Of a stretch of DNA of 64,000 nucleotides, positions 49,801-62,700 are shown piece by piece. The DNA comes from Aptenodytes patagonicus (Eukaryota > Chordata > Aves > Sphenisciformes > Spheniscidae): assembly GCF_965638725.1 (NCBI RefSeq), contig NC_134961.1:1116001-1180000 (forward strand), in the 5' to 3' direction. Numbering within the stretch: position 1 is the first letter of the stretch; every line of letters starts with the position of its first letter. Position numbers and translations under genes: made by a program. The notes beneath the pieces are model-generated. The model made no database searches. It was given only the letters and a program-made list of their open reading frames with translations, and had not been told where the DNA came from.

Positions 49801-50751
49801 TTCTTGCTAATGCTTGGCTCAAAAGGAGCAAAATCTGGTTTGTTAGCTTTCTGAAAAACCTCAAGAGGTTATTATTCCCTTCTGATCCTCAGCTAGAATT
49901 CTAATTTAATTAAGAATAAGTTTAGAAAAAAAGAAAAAAACCCAAATTTTAATTGCATTCACATTTTGCAGGTACACAAAAATCAAGCAAATGCAAGCAG
50001 GCAATCGTGGACCCCACTTTGAAGGTCAGTGCTATTGAAGAGCATTTCAAGCTGAGAGTTCTTCATCTGCGAAAGTTACGATCTGATAGACACATCACCA
50101 AGAATTAATCCGAACACATAACCGAACTCCATGCCATGCAATGTGGCAGGCTAGCTGCTGAGGACAGAGATTATATTCCAGTTTTGCAAGGCACACCAGC
50201 GCATGTGTGATACGAGGCAGCCAAGCGGTCCCACACACCAATGAGACTACTCACCTACACGCAAGCATTTGGCCGGGTAGAATCCTCTAACCGGGTTTGT
50301 TCGCAAACCAACCTTTCATCAGCGATCCCATCGTGCTGGGACAAGTGCTAGCCCATATAGGCTTTGATAATAGTAAAATGAAGCCTAAAATCTGCTCGCT
50401 GCAATTGCACAGCTTGTTTAGTGGATGACTGTTTCCATCCCTCAGTACTGCAGTTAAGATTTACAAGGCAGAGAAGCATTTCACAGTCGTTAGGTTCCCT
50501 ATTTCACTGTTGTCCTTTTAAAGTTATTATCACTCCACTTTTTCTAATATATCCTGTTGACTCTGTCATCTATCCCACGTCCCCTCCGCTTCAGGCTTGT
50601 AAGTGGATATTTATACATAAAGTAGCCAGTACTTCACAATTTTTCGGCTAATACAAGCAGTGAAGAAATCCCACTTACTTCCACTCTTAAGCAGGCGCTG
50701 TTCTTCTTCCTTCAGCCTGTTCTGTGTAAGATGTAGCATGTTTGCTGCTTC
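25675..50751 (-). CDS. CLUAP1: CLUAP1 (IFT38), C-terminal four exons, partial
   Basis: CLUAP1/IFT38 (qilin, DYF-3) is a subunit of the intraflagellar transport IFT-B complex needed to build cilia. Four exons on the minus strand, 50751-50679, 39716-39609, 28733-28678 and 25827-25675, join without a frame break to about 129 residues: the end of the coiled coil ([15 protein letters not shown]), an acidic [17 protein letters not shown] segment, the conserved [12 protein letters not shown], and the acidic tail ending [11 protein letters not shown]. Human CLUAP1 has matching segments in the same order. The N-terminal calponin-homology-like domain and most of the coiled coil must lie beyond 64000. 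Introns are about 11.0, 10.9 and 2.9 kb. The gene converges on NLRC3, as I recall for human. Confidence 0.93.
28678..28733 (-). CDS. CLUAP1: CLUAP1 exon, conserved IVGTMQGGD segment
   Basis: The short 56-base exon reads [18 protein letters not shown]. The human protein has [23 protein letters not shown] acceptor, GTAAGT donor, phases 1 and 0. Confidence 0.92.
28975..29240 (+). mobile_element. CR1 LINE fragment, 3' end, 5'-truncated
   Basis: From about GACAGGACGAGAGGCAATGG to the end AATTCTGTGA this matches the avian CR1 3' end, including AACACTGGAACAAGGTTGCC and GGTTGGACTAGATGATCTCG. It has the usual 5' truncation. It lies in the large CLUAP1 intron just upstream of the 28733 exon, in antisense to CLUAP1. 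The left edge is approximate. Confidence 0.88.
29241..37237. other. CLUAP1 intron interior without recognised features
   Basis: AT-richer intronic DNA with short A/T runs (for example 33346-33358 and 35345-35362). I see no conserved exon, RNA gene or clear mobile element. Confidence 0.5.
37243..37781 (-). mobile_element. Solo LTR of an endogenous retrovirus, with 5-base target duplication
   Basis: The 539-base element has TG...CA ends (plus strand TGTCGTGGTT...CCAGGACA) and is flanked by CACCA on both sides (37238-37242 and 37782-37786). A 5-base duplication is typical of ERVL-type elements. On the minus strand it runs TGTCCTGGTTTCGGC to CCACGACA, which I recall as the promoter-to-poly(A) sense of this avian LTR type, so it lies in the CLUAP1 sense. 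There are no internal genes or second LTR, so it is a solo LTR. An AAT microsatellite at 37389-37411 sits near the poly(A) end. Confidence 0.88.
37389..37411. repeat. (AAT)n microsatellite inside an LTR
   Basis: Uninterrupted TAA/AAT triplets within the LTR at 37243-37781. The LTR at 63385 has a related AATAATAACAACAAC stretch in the same place. Confidence 0.85.
39609..39716 (-). CDS. CLUAP1: CLUAP1 exon, acidic linker
   Basis: The 108-base exon reads [20 protein letters not shown] then [15 protein letters not shown]. The human protein has [20 protein letters not shown] and TAMEMLMQG here. TTAACCAG acceptor, GTATCT donor, phases 1 and 1. Confidence 0.93.
44225..44819 (-). mobile_element. Solo LTR of an endogenous retrovirus, longer subtype with TATA box
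   Basis: This is a 595-base relative of the element at 37243, with ends TGTTGTGGTT...CCAGCACA on the plus strand. In the minus-strand sense it carries ATATAAAG (44544-44537), a plausible LTR TATA box. Its middle (around 44390-44520) differs from the other two LTRs, marking another subfamily. The flanks (GGTGG and GCTGA) do not form a clear target duplication, so it may be older or its edges slightly off. It lies in the intron between the 50.7 and 39.7 kb CLUAP1 exons. Confidence 0.85.
50679..50751 (-). CDS. CLUAP1: CLUAP1 exon, end of coiled coil
   Basis: The 73-base exon reads [20 protein letters not shown] then LKSG. The human counterpart is [27 protein letters not shown] acceptor, GTAAGTGG donor, phases 0 and 1. 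The next exon upstream was not found up to 64000, so the preceding intron exceeds 13 kb. Confidence 0.93.
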
Positions 50752-53700
50752 CTATAAGAGGTGAAAACAACTGAATTAGAAAAGCTGCCACGTTGCCCAG
50801 TCAAGTAGCTAACTGGATGGTCCTACAACACCAGTTAAGGGCACTCACAGGCAGAATAAGAATAGAAAATTTCAGCATCAAAAATATTTTATGAAAAAAA
50901 GGTCTTAATTGAAACATGGGCGCTCCTACTTACTTTGCCCATGAGGGTCAGGATATAAAGCATGTACCTACGTAAAACAGCGCACTGAAAATCAACCGTA
51001 CGTTCCCACCGGCTGAAACCTCACTTATCACATTGAAAATGAGTTCACTTGTCTTCATCCCACAGAAAATTACTGCCGTTACAGAATGAAAGGGGCTTTC
51101 TTTGGAAAGCAGTCTTTGGTAGTTGTTTTCAACCAATACTCCATTAAACAGGAGTGGTTTGTGAAGTGACTGCAACTTCATAATACACAAACCAAACCAG
51201 AATAAATTCTCACATTTCCACGCATGCAAACAAAGCGGGAGCAAAAAGCCCTATCAATAAGCTGGAGAAGTATAGCCATGTACTATACTATAGTGTTCGG
51301 GTGCAAAGGAGACCCATGACAGTAAGACTGCACAAGGTGGTTTGTTGATTTTCTTTTTCGAATATAGCAGGTTGTTAGATAAAAATATGCTGAGAAACAC
51401 TATTGTAATGACAGCATGATAAAGTTATGACAAATGCAGTTCAGAGCAAATGGAAAAAGGTAGGTAGAACAGTGGTTGCTGCGCTGAGGAAGAGAAGCAA
51501 ATCACAAGTCTCAACCCATTCAAATGAAGGCCAATGTAGAAAATGTTGCAAGAAGGCCCACAAGGACTTATAAAACCTAAGTCTTGCACAGTCAACTGAG
51601 TAAGCAATGTGACAGCCCAGAAGGGAAGAAGCAGGCTGATGGCAGCGGGGCAGTGGCAGTTAAGACAGACATTCTCGTTCCAGCATAATGGATTAGTAAG
51701 AAAACATGGCTGGCTCTGTAGACAGTAACTGATGAGAGTAATTTTAACCTTCTAGGCATGCACTTGCAGAGCATCACAGACCTGGTAGACTAAAGGGACT
51801 ATTTGAATGCTGAACAACACAAAGCAATTGTAGGAGGTGTTTCGCTGAGTTCATTAAGTTCTCCATCCAGTTAGGACTAAAATCTAGCAAAGATACCAAG
51901 ACACTGAATTTTAGGAACTAAGGTTCGCTATTCCAATAGCAGTGTCAACAGAAAGATATATTTTTACTGACATCTAGTTTAAGTTTGGGTAATGTTAATG
52001 GTGAATAGCAAACTAAACTATCAATAGAGTAGGTAGGATATGAATGCAGACAATCAGATTCAGACAGGACCTACAATACTAAACAGGTGGCAAACAACTG
52101 ATGGAAGGATTTTGCCGCAAATTTTGCTAGTTTTAGTCTCTTCTGCAATTCCAGTCAAGCAAGACAAATAGATGGGAACGCTAATTAACTGTGGATTGAA
52201 CTAAGATTTTCTGAGCCTTTGGTTTTCTATGCAAAATATGCATACAATTAAAAAAAATAAAAAGACACCAGTTGCTCTGACATGGTCAAATCTGCACATT
52301 TACAGTGCACTTGCAGAACGGAAACACGGGCTTCGCTGCAATATCCGTGGGACAGAGGGAAGTAAGAAGAGCATCTGAAAATGGTTGAACGGTGGGCAAC
52401 CTTTTTACACTTTCAGATAGAAATGTGTATCCATATGTATGGCAATAGTGTGCTAGCTGAGAAAGGAAAATCTCCTCCCACCAACCTCTAGGCAGCAGCA
52501 AACCACCAAGTCCCACCCAGCACACAAGGAAGTTGCTGGAAACAGCGGCCTGAGGACTGGCTTGCATGATGCATCACAACTTGCATAAACATCTCTGTCT
52601 TGGGAGTTGAAATTCACGCTGAAAAAGCTTGCAGAGAAGACGTTTACAGGTGGTAAGGGGAAGGGATGTAAATCCCCTGTACCTGGTGAGAAACCCAGCT
52701 CAGTGCCTCTCTCAAGGCCACAGAGGGAATAAATTCTGATCCAAAAATCTGCTTTGGACAACTATGCAAAGTGTCTGCTGGACGAACTCTCCAGTACTAA
52801 TAGAGACAATGGCCCCACAGATGCTAGGAAGACTGCTAATGATGGCTTGGGATTGTAGAAGTAACACTGCAAAACATATAGAAAATAACATAAAGAACAG
52901 AAATAACACAGCAGGCATGACAGCTTCCAGGGCTATAAAGCAGAAAGGTCATGATGCAAAATCATTCTGAATGAGACTCTCCAACAGCAACTTCCAACAA
53001 TATAAACTACTGAAATCCCTGAAGTGATGGATATATAATTCTGCAGGGAGAAGCTAATTCCATCTGCAAGAATGAAGAAGGAAAAGACAGAAGCATATTT
53101 TTATAACTTGTTTCATGTAGGTTCAGAACATTTTAAATACCCTATTTAGGAAACTGCTTTTCTTTATTAATTCCTTCTATAAGGAACAAATGACAGTGAG
53201 GACAAAAGAGAGTGACTGAAGATTAAAGGAAAGGGAAGATGCAGGGATGCTGTGGACAATGCGGTTATGGTAAGTGGGCCAATAAAGGTTACCTGCCTCC
53301 TCTTGATCCATGCTGTTGACCACAATACAAGCGACCTCCGTATAGCAGCAACGCATCTGCACACTGCCTGCAAACCTGCACAGCTCAGTCCCACTGAGAA
53401 GGGTAACCACTGCAATGATTACCATTTTCCATCCCCCTCAGTGTTAGCAAAGCCTTTTTAAAAAGACTGATGAAAGTCGAAATGAACATGGACGCGAGGC
53501 AAAATTTTCAGAGGTTTCTAGCTACCAGTGTTTCCTTCGGTCTCTGTAGCACACGCCCATTCCAAGACCTCCCTCCGCAACAGTGGGTCCCAACATTTTC
53601 TGACTGAGCCTCACAGTTGCTATCTTCTTTCCCTACCTCTTCCTCCCTATCTGGTTTCTCCCAGCCAGTCATAAGACTTAAAGATAGCCAGTGATTTAAA

Positions 53701-55789
53701 CAAGTCTTGCCCCTGCCCCAGGAAACATTTACAATACAGCCTCCTGTGCTGTGTCCTTGGGACAAAAGGAGTAAGGAAGGGATCAGTCAGCCACCTGAAT
53801 CTCAACCCCATGGGCTGTTGCAGCCTGCACAGTGCATATAGCAAAGAAAATCTACAGGGAGGAAAAAGGAAAGGACATTTTTAAAATGTTCACGGACCAG
53901 TGAAATACTGGGTACAGATATAATCATTACCTAATATTGTAATTCCAGGCACAAGTTAAGACAGCTGAAGCTGGCAATCCAAATTCAGTCAAATAAGCAG
54001 TCACCCTCCCCTGTACCCTGGGCCACTCGCTTCTTCCCTTTATCACCCTCCTGCTCTGGTGCAAGCATTTGTGCAGCGACACAAAAGAAACCTGGTGAAA
54101 ACCAATCCATCAAAACAGTGGGGAATTTGCCTGGCTTAATTTTGCAGTTCAGCATTTGGCTACGCAAATTCTTAACTGGCACAATGGAGGACAGGGTGTT
54201 GCAGTTGTGGGAAAAATAACAGGGATAAGATGATGGGGTACTCTCTTTCAGCTTCAGTGCTGTTCATGGACTTAAAATACAAGATAAATGAAGTCCAAGA
54301 AAATAGTTTAACCATACAGATGAGCCACTTCTCCCCCTTGCCTCTAGCCTCTCCCTTGTGCTGGTGCCAGCAGCTCAGCTGACCTCGTACCAAGCCAGCC
54401 CAGAGTTAACTGGCAAGAAGACTGTTGATTTTCTACTGGTTTAGATCTCTGAGGAGCTCGATGCATGGTCGGTCAAATGCCGCTGTCAGCCCAAGGGAGC
54501 TGCTGAAACTGTACAACATCGTCCCTTTCAACTGCAGCCCATCACTGCGTCAGTTTAGCTGTGCTGCCAGACTACAGCCTGCAAAAGCTTATCAAAAACT
54601 ACAGCACCAAAAACTGTTTCAAAAGGACAGCCTCAAACCAGCTGGAACCAGGACAGCATCAGTTAATGCCGTTTACAGTCCTTAACAAGTAAGATCTTCA
54701 AAGGAGGGGGCAGAAGCGATGGCAGATCATAGGAAGTAAACAAAATTAATCACGTAATTTTTTGAAGTTACATACTCACTTAAAAGAATCTGCAGAGAAA
54801 TCTTAGATCTGTTAAATTACTGAAAGAATTACAACAGCTTCATTGGTTTACGATTTTGGGTTTAAAAACAATGACAACTTTTAAACAGCTGAGTCAGTGG
54901 CAACTTCAGCTTCTCTTTCTCCCTGCTGCTTTTAATGACTGCAGTCATCAGGCTGCATTTTTTGGTCTGACCAGCTGCCACCTTCACTGCAGACACCACT
55001 CCCCACACTTCACATGATCTTAACAGACATGATTTGTATCAGCTCAGTGAAAACAAGACCATGCTAATCAGAGATGTTTTTCTATTTTAGGCTGGCCATT
55101 TCTGCGTGACCCAGGGCTTCCGAAATGTGACAAGGGAACAAAGCTAAGGGCGTGAGGACCGTAACGCCATAGATGCTTTTTCAACACATAATGTCATACA
55201 ACGGACTTTAATAGACTAGCACTCCGCACAGGACAACAGTCAGGTTTTCTGCGCAGAGTGGCAAAGTGACAGCTCTATGAAACAAGAGATGTGGCCTTGA
55301 CCTTGCGAAGCACCCACGGGGAACGGCCTGGGTGCCTCGAGACGCTGTACGAGCAGGAGCCAACATTTAAGCGCCCTGTTCAGTCTCTCCAGTAAACAAA
55401 CAAGACTGAAATGCCACAGGCAAACACTGCACGTATCTCTACAATCGAACTTTACCCAAATTAAGTGGCAGCATACACTGTGGAACCACAGTGTCAAATT
55501 AACACAATTAAAAGTGCCAATTAACACAAAATCAGAGCCAGCCTGCCCCGTCAGAGAGGGCCCAGGCCTTTCAGGACACCACAGATTATTGAGGCTGAAA
55601 ATCCTGCTTTAGAGGCAGACAGATCTCTGCTGGGATGGAACTTATCCTCCTCTGTCTCATATATTATGCAGCCTTTCCTAGGTGTAAATCTGCCCTTTAA
55701 GGAGTAATCAAATCAATCACTTCGCAAACTCAGAGCAGCCAGCCTAGTGAAATGGGCAGCAAGGCAGGACTTCATTGCTAACGCTTAGA

Positions 55790-55980
55790 CCTGCGGAACA
55801 ACCTCGGCTCCAAGGGACCTTCAGAAGTCCCCAACCCAACCTCCTGCTGAAAGCAGGATCAGCAACGGGATCAGACCACAGTGCTCAGGGCTTGAGCTAG
55901 TTGGGTGTTAAAAACCTCCAAGGAGAGAGACCGATCAACCTGTCTGGGCAACCTGTTCCGATACCTGACTATCCAAACAG
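55790..55980 (-). mobile_element. Degraded CR1-like fragment
   Basis: The plus strand has CCAACCTCCTGCTGAAAGCA, AAAACCTCCAAGGAGAGAGA and CTGGGCAACCTGTTCCGA, the reverse-strand signature of an old CR1 3' region. It diverges noticeably and its edges are approximate. Confidence 0.65.
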
Positions 55981-57553
55981 TGGAAAAGTTTCCTTATATC
56001 ATCAAGTCAGAACTATTTTTCACTGCTAGTAATTTGTCCATGTCTTTTAGCAAAGAAGAGTTCAAGTTCACCTTAGTCACCAGTTATGTCACCAGCTTTT
56101 TCCATAGCAGGCACCTTATCTCGTGACAGAGAAACAAACGGTCTATATACAGTCAATAGCAACAGGAAATAAAGAACCTTTTGTTGACATACTACAACAA
56201 ACAAAGGCTTTTAAAACCAGTAAATTTCACTTATGTTTACAATCAACTGTGCCCTATTCAGCAAGAATGTTACCCGACTTCTACAGCACACTGAATGCAC
56301 TGAAGACAAATGTATATTTTTTGTAGGATGGAGTTTGAATAAGCACAATACAGATATTCTGTATCTCAGTCTACTTTAACTGGCAAAGCAGATGGCTTTC
56401 CATCTCGTATCTGACTATGAAAGTCTTTGGAAAACAGCAATAAAACAAAACACATGGCTGTTTGGCGGAATGTTTTAATATAATCTAACCTATTGCTCTA
56501 CAGACAAGTAAAACGTCAGCTGTGAGTTCCTACAGCAGGGTGAATGGGAGTTGGCTTTGAAAATCTTTTTACAGAAAACTATACAAAAGCAGAGCCTGAG
56601 AAATGCTTTTCCATTTATTGGCTTTTTATTTAACATGCGTTACAGTTTCTCAAAGAGAAGGATTATTAAACAGCATGCAATTACAACTACATGCAAACTA
56701 CACACAACTATGTGCAGGGTCTGGGGTGGGGGGATTGGTTGGGGGGTTTTTTGTTTTTAAAACAGAGGCCAATATGCCACCATGGAGAATATCCTCCAGC
56801 AGCAGACCCACAGACAACTAGCTCTGCCACTGACTCGGTGTTTGCCTTAGGGCAAGTGATCCAGGATTTGAATAAGCCACGTGTTTTCTTGACTGCCAGT
56901 CCTTTATGGTATACCTAATGCTGCCGAATGTTGTTTTAAACAATAAAATCAAGTTGCCAAAACCACAACATAGAAGACAACTCTATGCCCCTGCAGACTG
57001 CAAAGCAGCAAGTCTAAAAGGGCTCAAAACCAGAAAGAACAAAAATGACGCAGTATTTGATAATTTAAAATATCTCAAAATTTTTTTTTTTTAAGTTAAC
57101 CTCAAAGTTTTGTTGGGAAAGTTGTGGAGAAAACACTAGCCGGATTTTGAATACAAAGAATTTGTGCCCTGGAGCCAGCTGGCAGACAACACGGTTACCA
57201 TTAAGTAGAAAGAAAAGGAAAAGAAATGGGGAAAATAGGAAGCGGATAAGTATGAAAGAACAACAGGACAACAACTGGAGCTTGCTGACTTTTTTTTGTT
57301 CAGATGCTAACATTTCAATTTTTGCCTAAGCTATTTCTTCCGTTCTCAGACATCCTCCCAATCCCAAAAATCTCTCTAGACATCTCTCTCTACATATACC
57401 TTTTCATCTTAGCAAGGGAAAACAATGTTTCCTTCTGGTTTTTTTTTTTCCCTAGGGATTTGCTAGAGAATAGTGGTAACCCTACCGCTCTTAGTACACT
57501 TGAAGTGAACCAATTTGATGATGGATTGAACTGCCTCATCTTCACCTTGCCTA

Positions 57554-57607
57554 TTAATCTCAGCAGCTGTTTCTTGCTTTGTTATAGAACAAAGCAGCTG
57601 AGATTAA
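57554..57607. repeat. Quasi-palindrome with 20-bp stem and 10-base bulge
   Basis: TTAATCTCAGC (57554-57564) pairs with GCTGAGATTAA (57597-57607), and TGCTTTGTT (57575-57583) pairs with AACAAAGCA (57588-57596), around an ATAG loop. Ten unpaired bases lie on the left arm only. No known RNA family is recognised. Confidence 0.85.
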
Positions 57608-57625
57608 CTCTTGCTATATGCACAC

Positions 57626-57663
57626 AATGGGATTTGTTTGTCATAATGGGATTTGTTTTTCAT
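57626..57663. repeat. 19-base tandem duplication
   Basis: Two head-to-tail copies of AATGGGATTTGTTTGTCAT differ at one base. The duplication begins 19 bases after the hairpin at 57554-57607. Confidence 0.88.
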
Positions 57664-59681
57664 AATAGAGTGTTGCCACTCATTCAGCAGGGGTGAGAGA
57701 TAAGGACGAGGAGAAATTGTGCGGTGCCTGAACAGAGAATGTGACAGTACTCTTAATAAGAGGAAGCCTGCTAGGTACAACAGAAAGGCAAGTGAACACA
57801 ACATCGAGGTTGCACAGTTAAAGTTCACGATAGCATGGGGTGCCAACCTACCCGGAGCCGTTCTTTAGGAATTGAAGATGATGCTTCATATCATGCTGAA
57901 GCACTATTAAACACCTCACCCTAAATTCATGTCCAGCTTTACGATTTGAATTGGAACATGGCTATAGTTATGCTTGGCTAAAAGTGACTGCAATGCTACG
58001 GGTTTTTTTACCTTTTCATTCTGTTGAGGAATGAAGACTATGGGAGAGAAGATAAGACCCATCTGAAAAAGTGGGGCAGAAGAATCTTTACTGACAGGCT
58101 TGCTAACCTGGAATGGTGAATTCCCTGGTGGTCAGGGAATGATGATGATGATGACAGGGTGATGAGAAGGAGGGGCACTGTGAACAGTGAAGGGGAAGCT
58201 CTGGTACGTTCCTTGTGAAGGCACCGCAAGCGGGAGCCCATCTCAAGTGCCTGTGCACAAGTATACACATCATAGGAAACAACATAGGAGGAATTAGAAG
58301 GTGCATAGCTTTGATCCACCAGGATTACAGAAATATGGTGAGAGGGTTTCCATGTTTGGAGGGTTGCACTAGTTGGATATAGGCACTCTAGAAAGGACGG
58401 GCTGGGAGGTGAGGAGGAGGGGCTGCTCCCTCTGCAAAGGAACAGCCTGAACACGCTGAACATTGCCTTGTGATAGGTGATGAGCCCTTTGAGGGTTTAT
58501 GGTTAAGGATCAGAGGACAAACTGCTGACCTATAAACAACACAGATCATGCAGCATAAACTAATATTCATTTTAACCTTGAACTTTTAAATGCTTATTGT
58601 TAGCAGATCACCTCACTGCAGTAAAAAAACAAATCCAAAAGTCACCGCTGGCAGTAATACCAGAGAGGTCCTTTGGTTTCCCATCTCTTGTCTATAGTCA
58701 TTTGACCGGGACTTTCGTTTTCCTACAAAAGTTACCAAAACTGAAAATTAAAAAATTCCTTTCCATATCACACGATGTTGCACTCAGCAAATAGCGTAGA
58801 ACCCTAGTGAAGCTGGCTTACAGCAATAAAGCAGGACCCTGGCCTTCTGGCACAGAGACAGATTTTGCATCTAGAGGTTATTCTTCTTTGATTATGCCAC
58901 CTCAGTAATTATGAAGTGCTATCACGGTGATAGAGCTTTCTGATGAATACAGGAGCAGCAACCGCCTCCACCCCCCAATATTAAATCGAGTACAGTGCTT
59001 TGGAGAATGTGGTCTCAAACAAACAAGCCACTGCTCCAAATACAGAGTTCTGCACCAGAAAAGAAAACCTGAACTTGTTCTAGCAGATTCTTTGGATCCC
59101 TCATCAAGGTTCATACTAATAAATACTTAGCTATTACAGACATTTATATATCTTTACTGTTTTGGTCTGAGGAGCACCTGAAAGCCATCACCCCTGGCCA
59201 TTTAAACTTTTTTAGAGGTCATCCTTCCAGTGGATGAGCACACATTGAATGAATTGAAAATCATCAGCCCTTATTACAAGACCATCTGTCTCCTCCTTAT
59301 TCTCATTATTCCCATCTTCTCCCTTGCTTTCATGTGCTGAAACAGTCATCGTCTCTCATCATTAATAGTCATTTTACAGTAATCGTTTCTATTGAAACAC
59401 ATATAAAAGCACACTTGAGAGTATTTTATACACTTAACTGATACTCACCATAAATTCACCAACTGTTATCATAAGACTGGCACCACCAGTGTTGGTGGAA
59501 GGGGATGGGGATACATTTCTGCTGTAGTGTCATTATTTCAAATTATTAATTTGATTCATTGTCCTTCTTCAGAGAAAGTTTTTTATCCTGAAACTCTTCT
59601 TCTGTCCCAGGTAGCCAGTATCTGTCATTGATGTATCTATCTAGATATAGATTAGATTTATATAATTTATAGATTTATAGA

Positions 59682-59707
59682 TTTCAATAGAATAGATTCT
59701 ATTGAAA
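59682..59707. repeat. Perfect 12-bp palindrome with 2-base spacer
   Basis: TTTCAATAGAAT is followed by AG and then its exact reverse complement. It lies at the edge of an AT-rich stretch with repeated ATAGATTTAT-like words (59640-59690). Confidence 0.9.
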
Positions 59708-62700
59708 ACCCGCAAATCTTATGCTACTTTATAACATGACTCCGTCTTTCTAGGTTATTCTTTTCCCGTGTTAAACCCTGCTAACCTTGGGTTTCGCTGC
59801 TTCTCAGTGAACACTTCTCCCGCAAGAGTACTGTAATAGATACAGTAAAAGTACTTCAATAAATGGGGCAGAAGAGTATTAGTCATTCAAGCTGACGGAA
59901 TAGCACTTATCCAAGTGAAACACCAAGTCCGACTTAGTACGGTCAGTAGGAGACCAAACAGCATTCATGTTTGTCAGTTCACAGCACACAGGCACCACAG
60001 GACGTAGCATCCTCCCCCAATAAATTCTGAGACACCAACTCCAGTGATCACATTTATCAAAATAAACAATCAGATCTGTTAGATCACTACTGAAGTGCAG
60101 TTTCATCAAGAAAAGTCACAAAAATACCTCAAAAGTTTCTTGCAAGGTTTATCTTTTCAAGGGAATACATGTTAATTAACTGAACTTCATTCATGCTATC
60201 ATGAAAATTAGGAAAAAAGCTAAAATGTTTTCTAATGTAAATGAAATGTATCATAAAGGAAAGCTATCATAGTAAAAAAATCTAGCATGGGCTCTTATGA
60301 TGATTTTGTTTTGGGGAAAAGTCTTTAGGAAGGTAAACTGCTATCAGGGATCTGTGGGAAAGAGGAGCAAGGAACAGAGTGCCCGGCTGAGCCTTTGCAT
60401 GGGGTCATGTGAGTAGCAGAAGGCAGAGACAGGAAAAGATGCAATTTATGGCCTAGGATACCTACACTGATGCTATTCTAACATAGCAGCTCTTAATGAT
60501 ACCACGCTCAGGCTACATGAAGCCAGACAGTGAAGTGCATTCAAAAAACACACTTAAAGTAACAGGATGCAACACAATCCACTGCAAGTATTTTAAAATT
60601 AGATTGGTTTAACATTTCTCACGTACACTTCTTCCTAAAGCTTCCATAATTACTTAGCAAGTTCTGACTTCAGTACGTCCAGCTCAAACACTGCAATAAC
60701 CACTTTTCGCAGAACAGATAAATTGGAGTTGGAAGTGAACAGCACACTTCATAACCTGAAGTTGAGAGGTAGCGTCTTGAGACTTAAGGCAGATCAGTTA
60801 CTGTTCCTCTTGAATAAGCAGACTGTGCATGAAGGTCTCACCTAGACATTAATACCTTCCCTCTGGGAACTCAAAAGGAACAGACTAAATAGAAAGAGCA
60901 AATTAGCTCAGGGGGACGAATTCCAACCAGGGTGCTATATTCATGCTTTGTATGAACTCCGTTTGCTTCTCTCTACAGCTCTCCCCTCTTATCCTCATAA
61001 AGTAAATACGCAATTCTCCCAGTGGCATGTTTCTTAAGCAACTTTTGATGCAATATAAAAGCTTTCTGCACAGGTTACTCCACTTTTTTCTGGGCCTACA
61101 CTTTACACATTTTCCATTAGAACAGTCTTCCTTTACTCCACGGCCTTCCCTCCCCTCTCTTTCTGAAGCTCTGATGATTAGGATCCCTTCTTGCATGCAC
61201 ACATGCACCCTATTTTTGTTACTTCCTGGGCCAGCCAGTTGTCCTCACACCTCTGTGTGCATTTTGCACAGTATGCATCACTTCTTTTCAGACTGATGTA
61301 ACTTTTCCCTCGCCTATGTCCATTCATTCAACAATAACGGGAAAGAGGCACCATGAATATGGAGAAGCCTTCATAAAAACAGATGGCACGTATACCAAAT
61401 GCTTCTGCTGAACTGCTTTTCCAACACTGCTCCTAGAGCACACTTCGCTGTGCCACCACCAACAGCCATCTCATTATTGACATAAATTGGGCCATTTTGA
61501 GAGCGAGGAGTTTTGCGCTGTCATGATTCACCAAAACAAGTACCAGCATAAATGCCTTCTTCATTGGTTAAAGCAGCATAGGGATCCTGCCTACATGTAC
61601 ATCTAGCATGTTTACGCTAGTTTAAGGTTTTCCTTTCAGATTCAGCAAGATCCAGATTCAATAAAGCTAGCTAGAGGCTTGAAGTCAAAGGCCCCAGTAG
61701 GATGTAAGAAATACTCCTGAACCATCCAGGAACCACAGGTCAGAGCCAAGGGAGCAGAACATCAGAGGTAACACAGCACCGAGCACGCCGCTGAGGATTT
61801 ATGTGATTGGCTACGACAGGGCATAGCTCCAGAGGATTGTGACGAGACAGAAGACAAAAGGATTGGTAAGGCACCGGCACAGATTGCAGCATGAGACTAG
61901 TCGAGATCACAGGCCTTTAAATCATCCCCAGAACTGAGAAAAAAAAGAAGGGGGGAAAAAAAAAAGACTCAGACTAACATTTTCTGCCCAGAATTTTCCA
62001 GTTAAAATGCTTTCATGCAAGCCAGCACTAACACTCAGGAATTCACTACTGCCTAAAATAACATGACAGAGGATGGACTTTATCCTGTGAATCAAATGTA
62101 TTCATCATTAGATATAATGCAAGTTTACCGTAACGACAACTCCTCTCCATTTTTCCTGTTCGCTTTTGTGGAAGATATGAATCATAATGACTCAATAACA
62201 GCTCATTGAGCATTCCTTTCATGTACTACACATTTATTGTACCAAGCTTAAAAGCGATATTGGTTGGATGTGTGATTTATTTGAATTAACGTACAATTCT
62301 GTAATGTAAACCTGAGGTCAGTTTGCAGTGTGTGAAGAAATTATCACCCAAATTAATATTGATTGGAAGTTAGTAGTCACAGCTGTGTCTTGTTCACCAC
62401 CATAAAGCAGTCGCTGTCGCATCATTGCTAGAATCTAACATCAGAATTATCCTCTCCCTGTGTCACAGGTAGCACAAACCCTTAAGTGTTCGAAGGGGAG
62501 TCAGGATTATTCGCTCTTTTCAAGGAGAGCGTTTATTATATTAAAGAGTTGTTGTTCCTGGTGAACTTGATGGTTCCAGGAATTGATAACAGAATCTGCT
62601 GCCTTCCATCTTGAGATCAATTAGCTCCAATACAGCCCACATTTCTTACAGCAAAGACTCTCTTCTACAGGTGGCTGACACACACTTCAGTTTATTTCTT

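Noticed and set aside
60100-60150. Possible CLUAP1 exon ending LQETFE with a GT donor on the minus strand
   Set aside because: An in-frame stop lies seven codons before the donor and the preceding residues do not resemble CLUAP1; a chance match.
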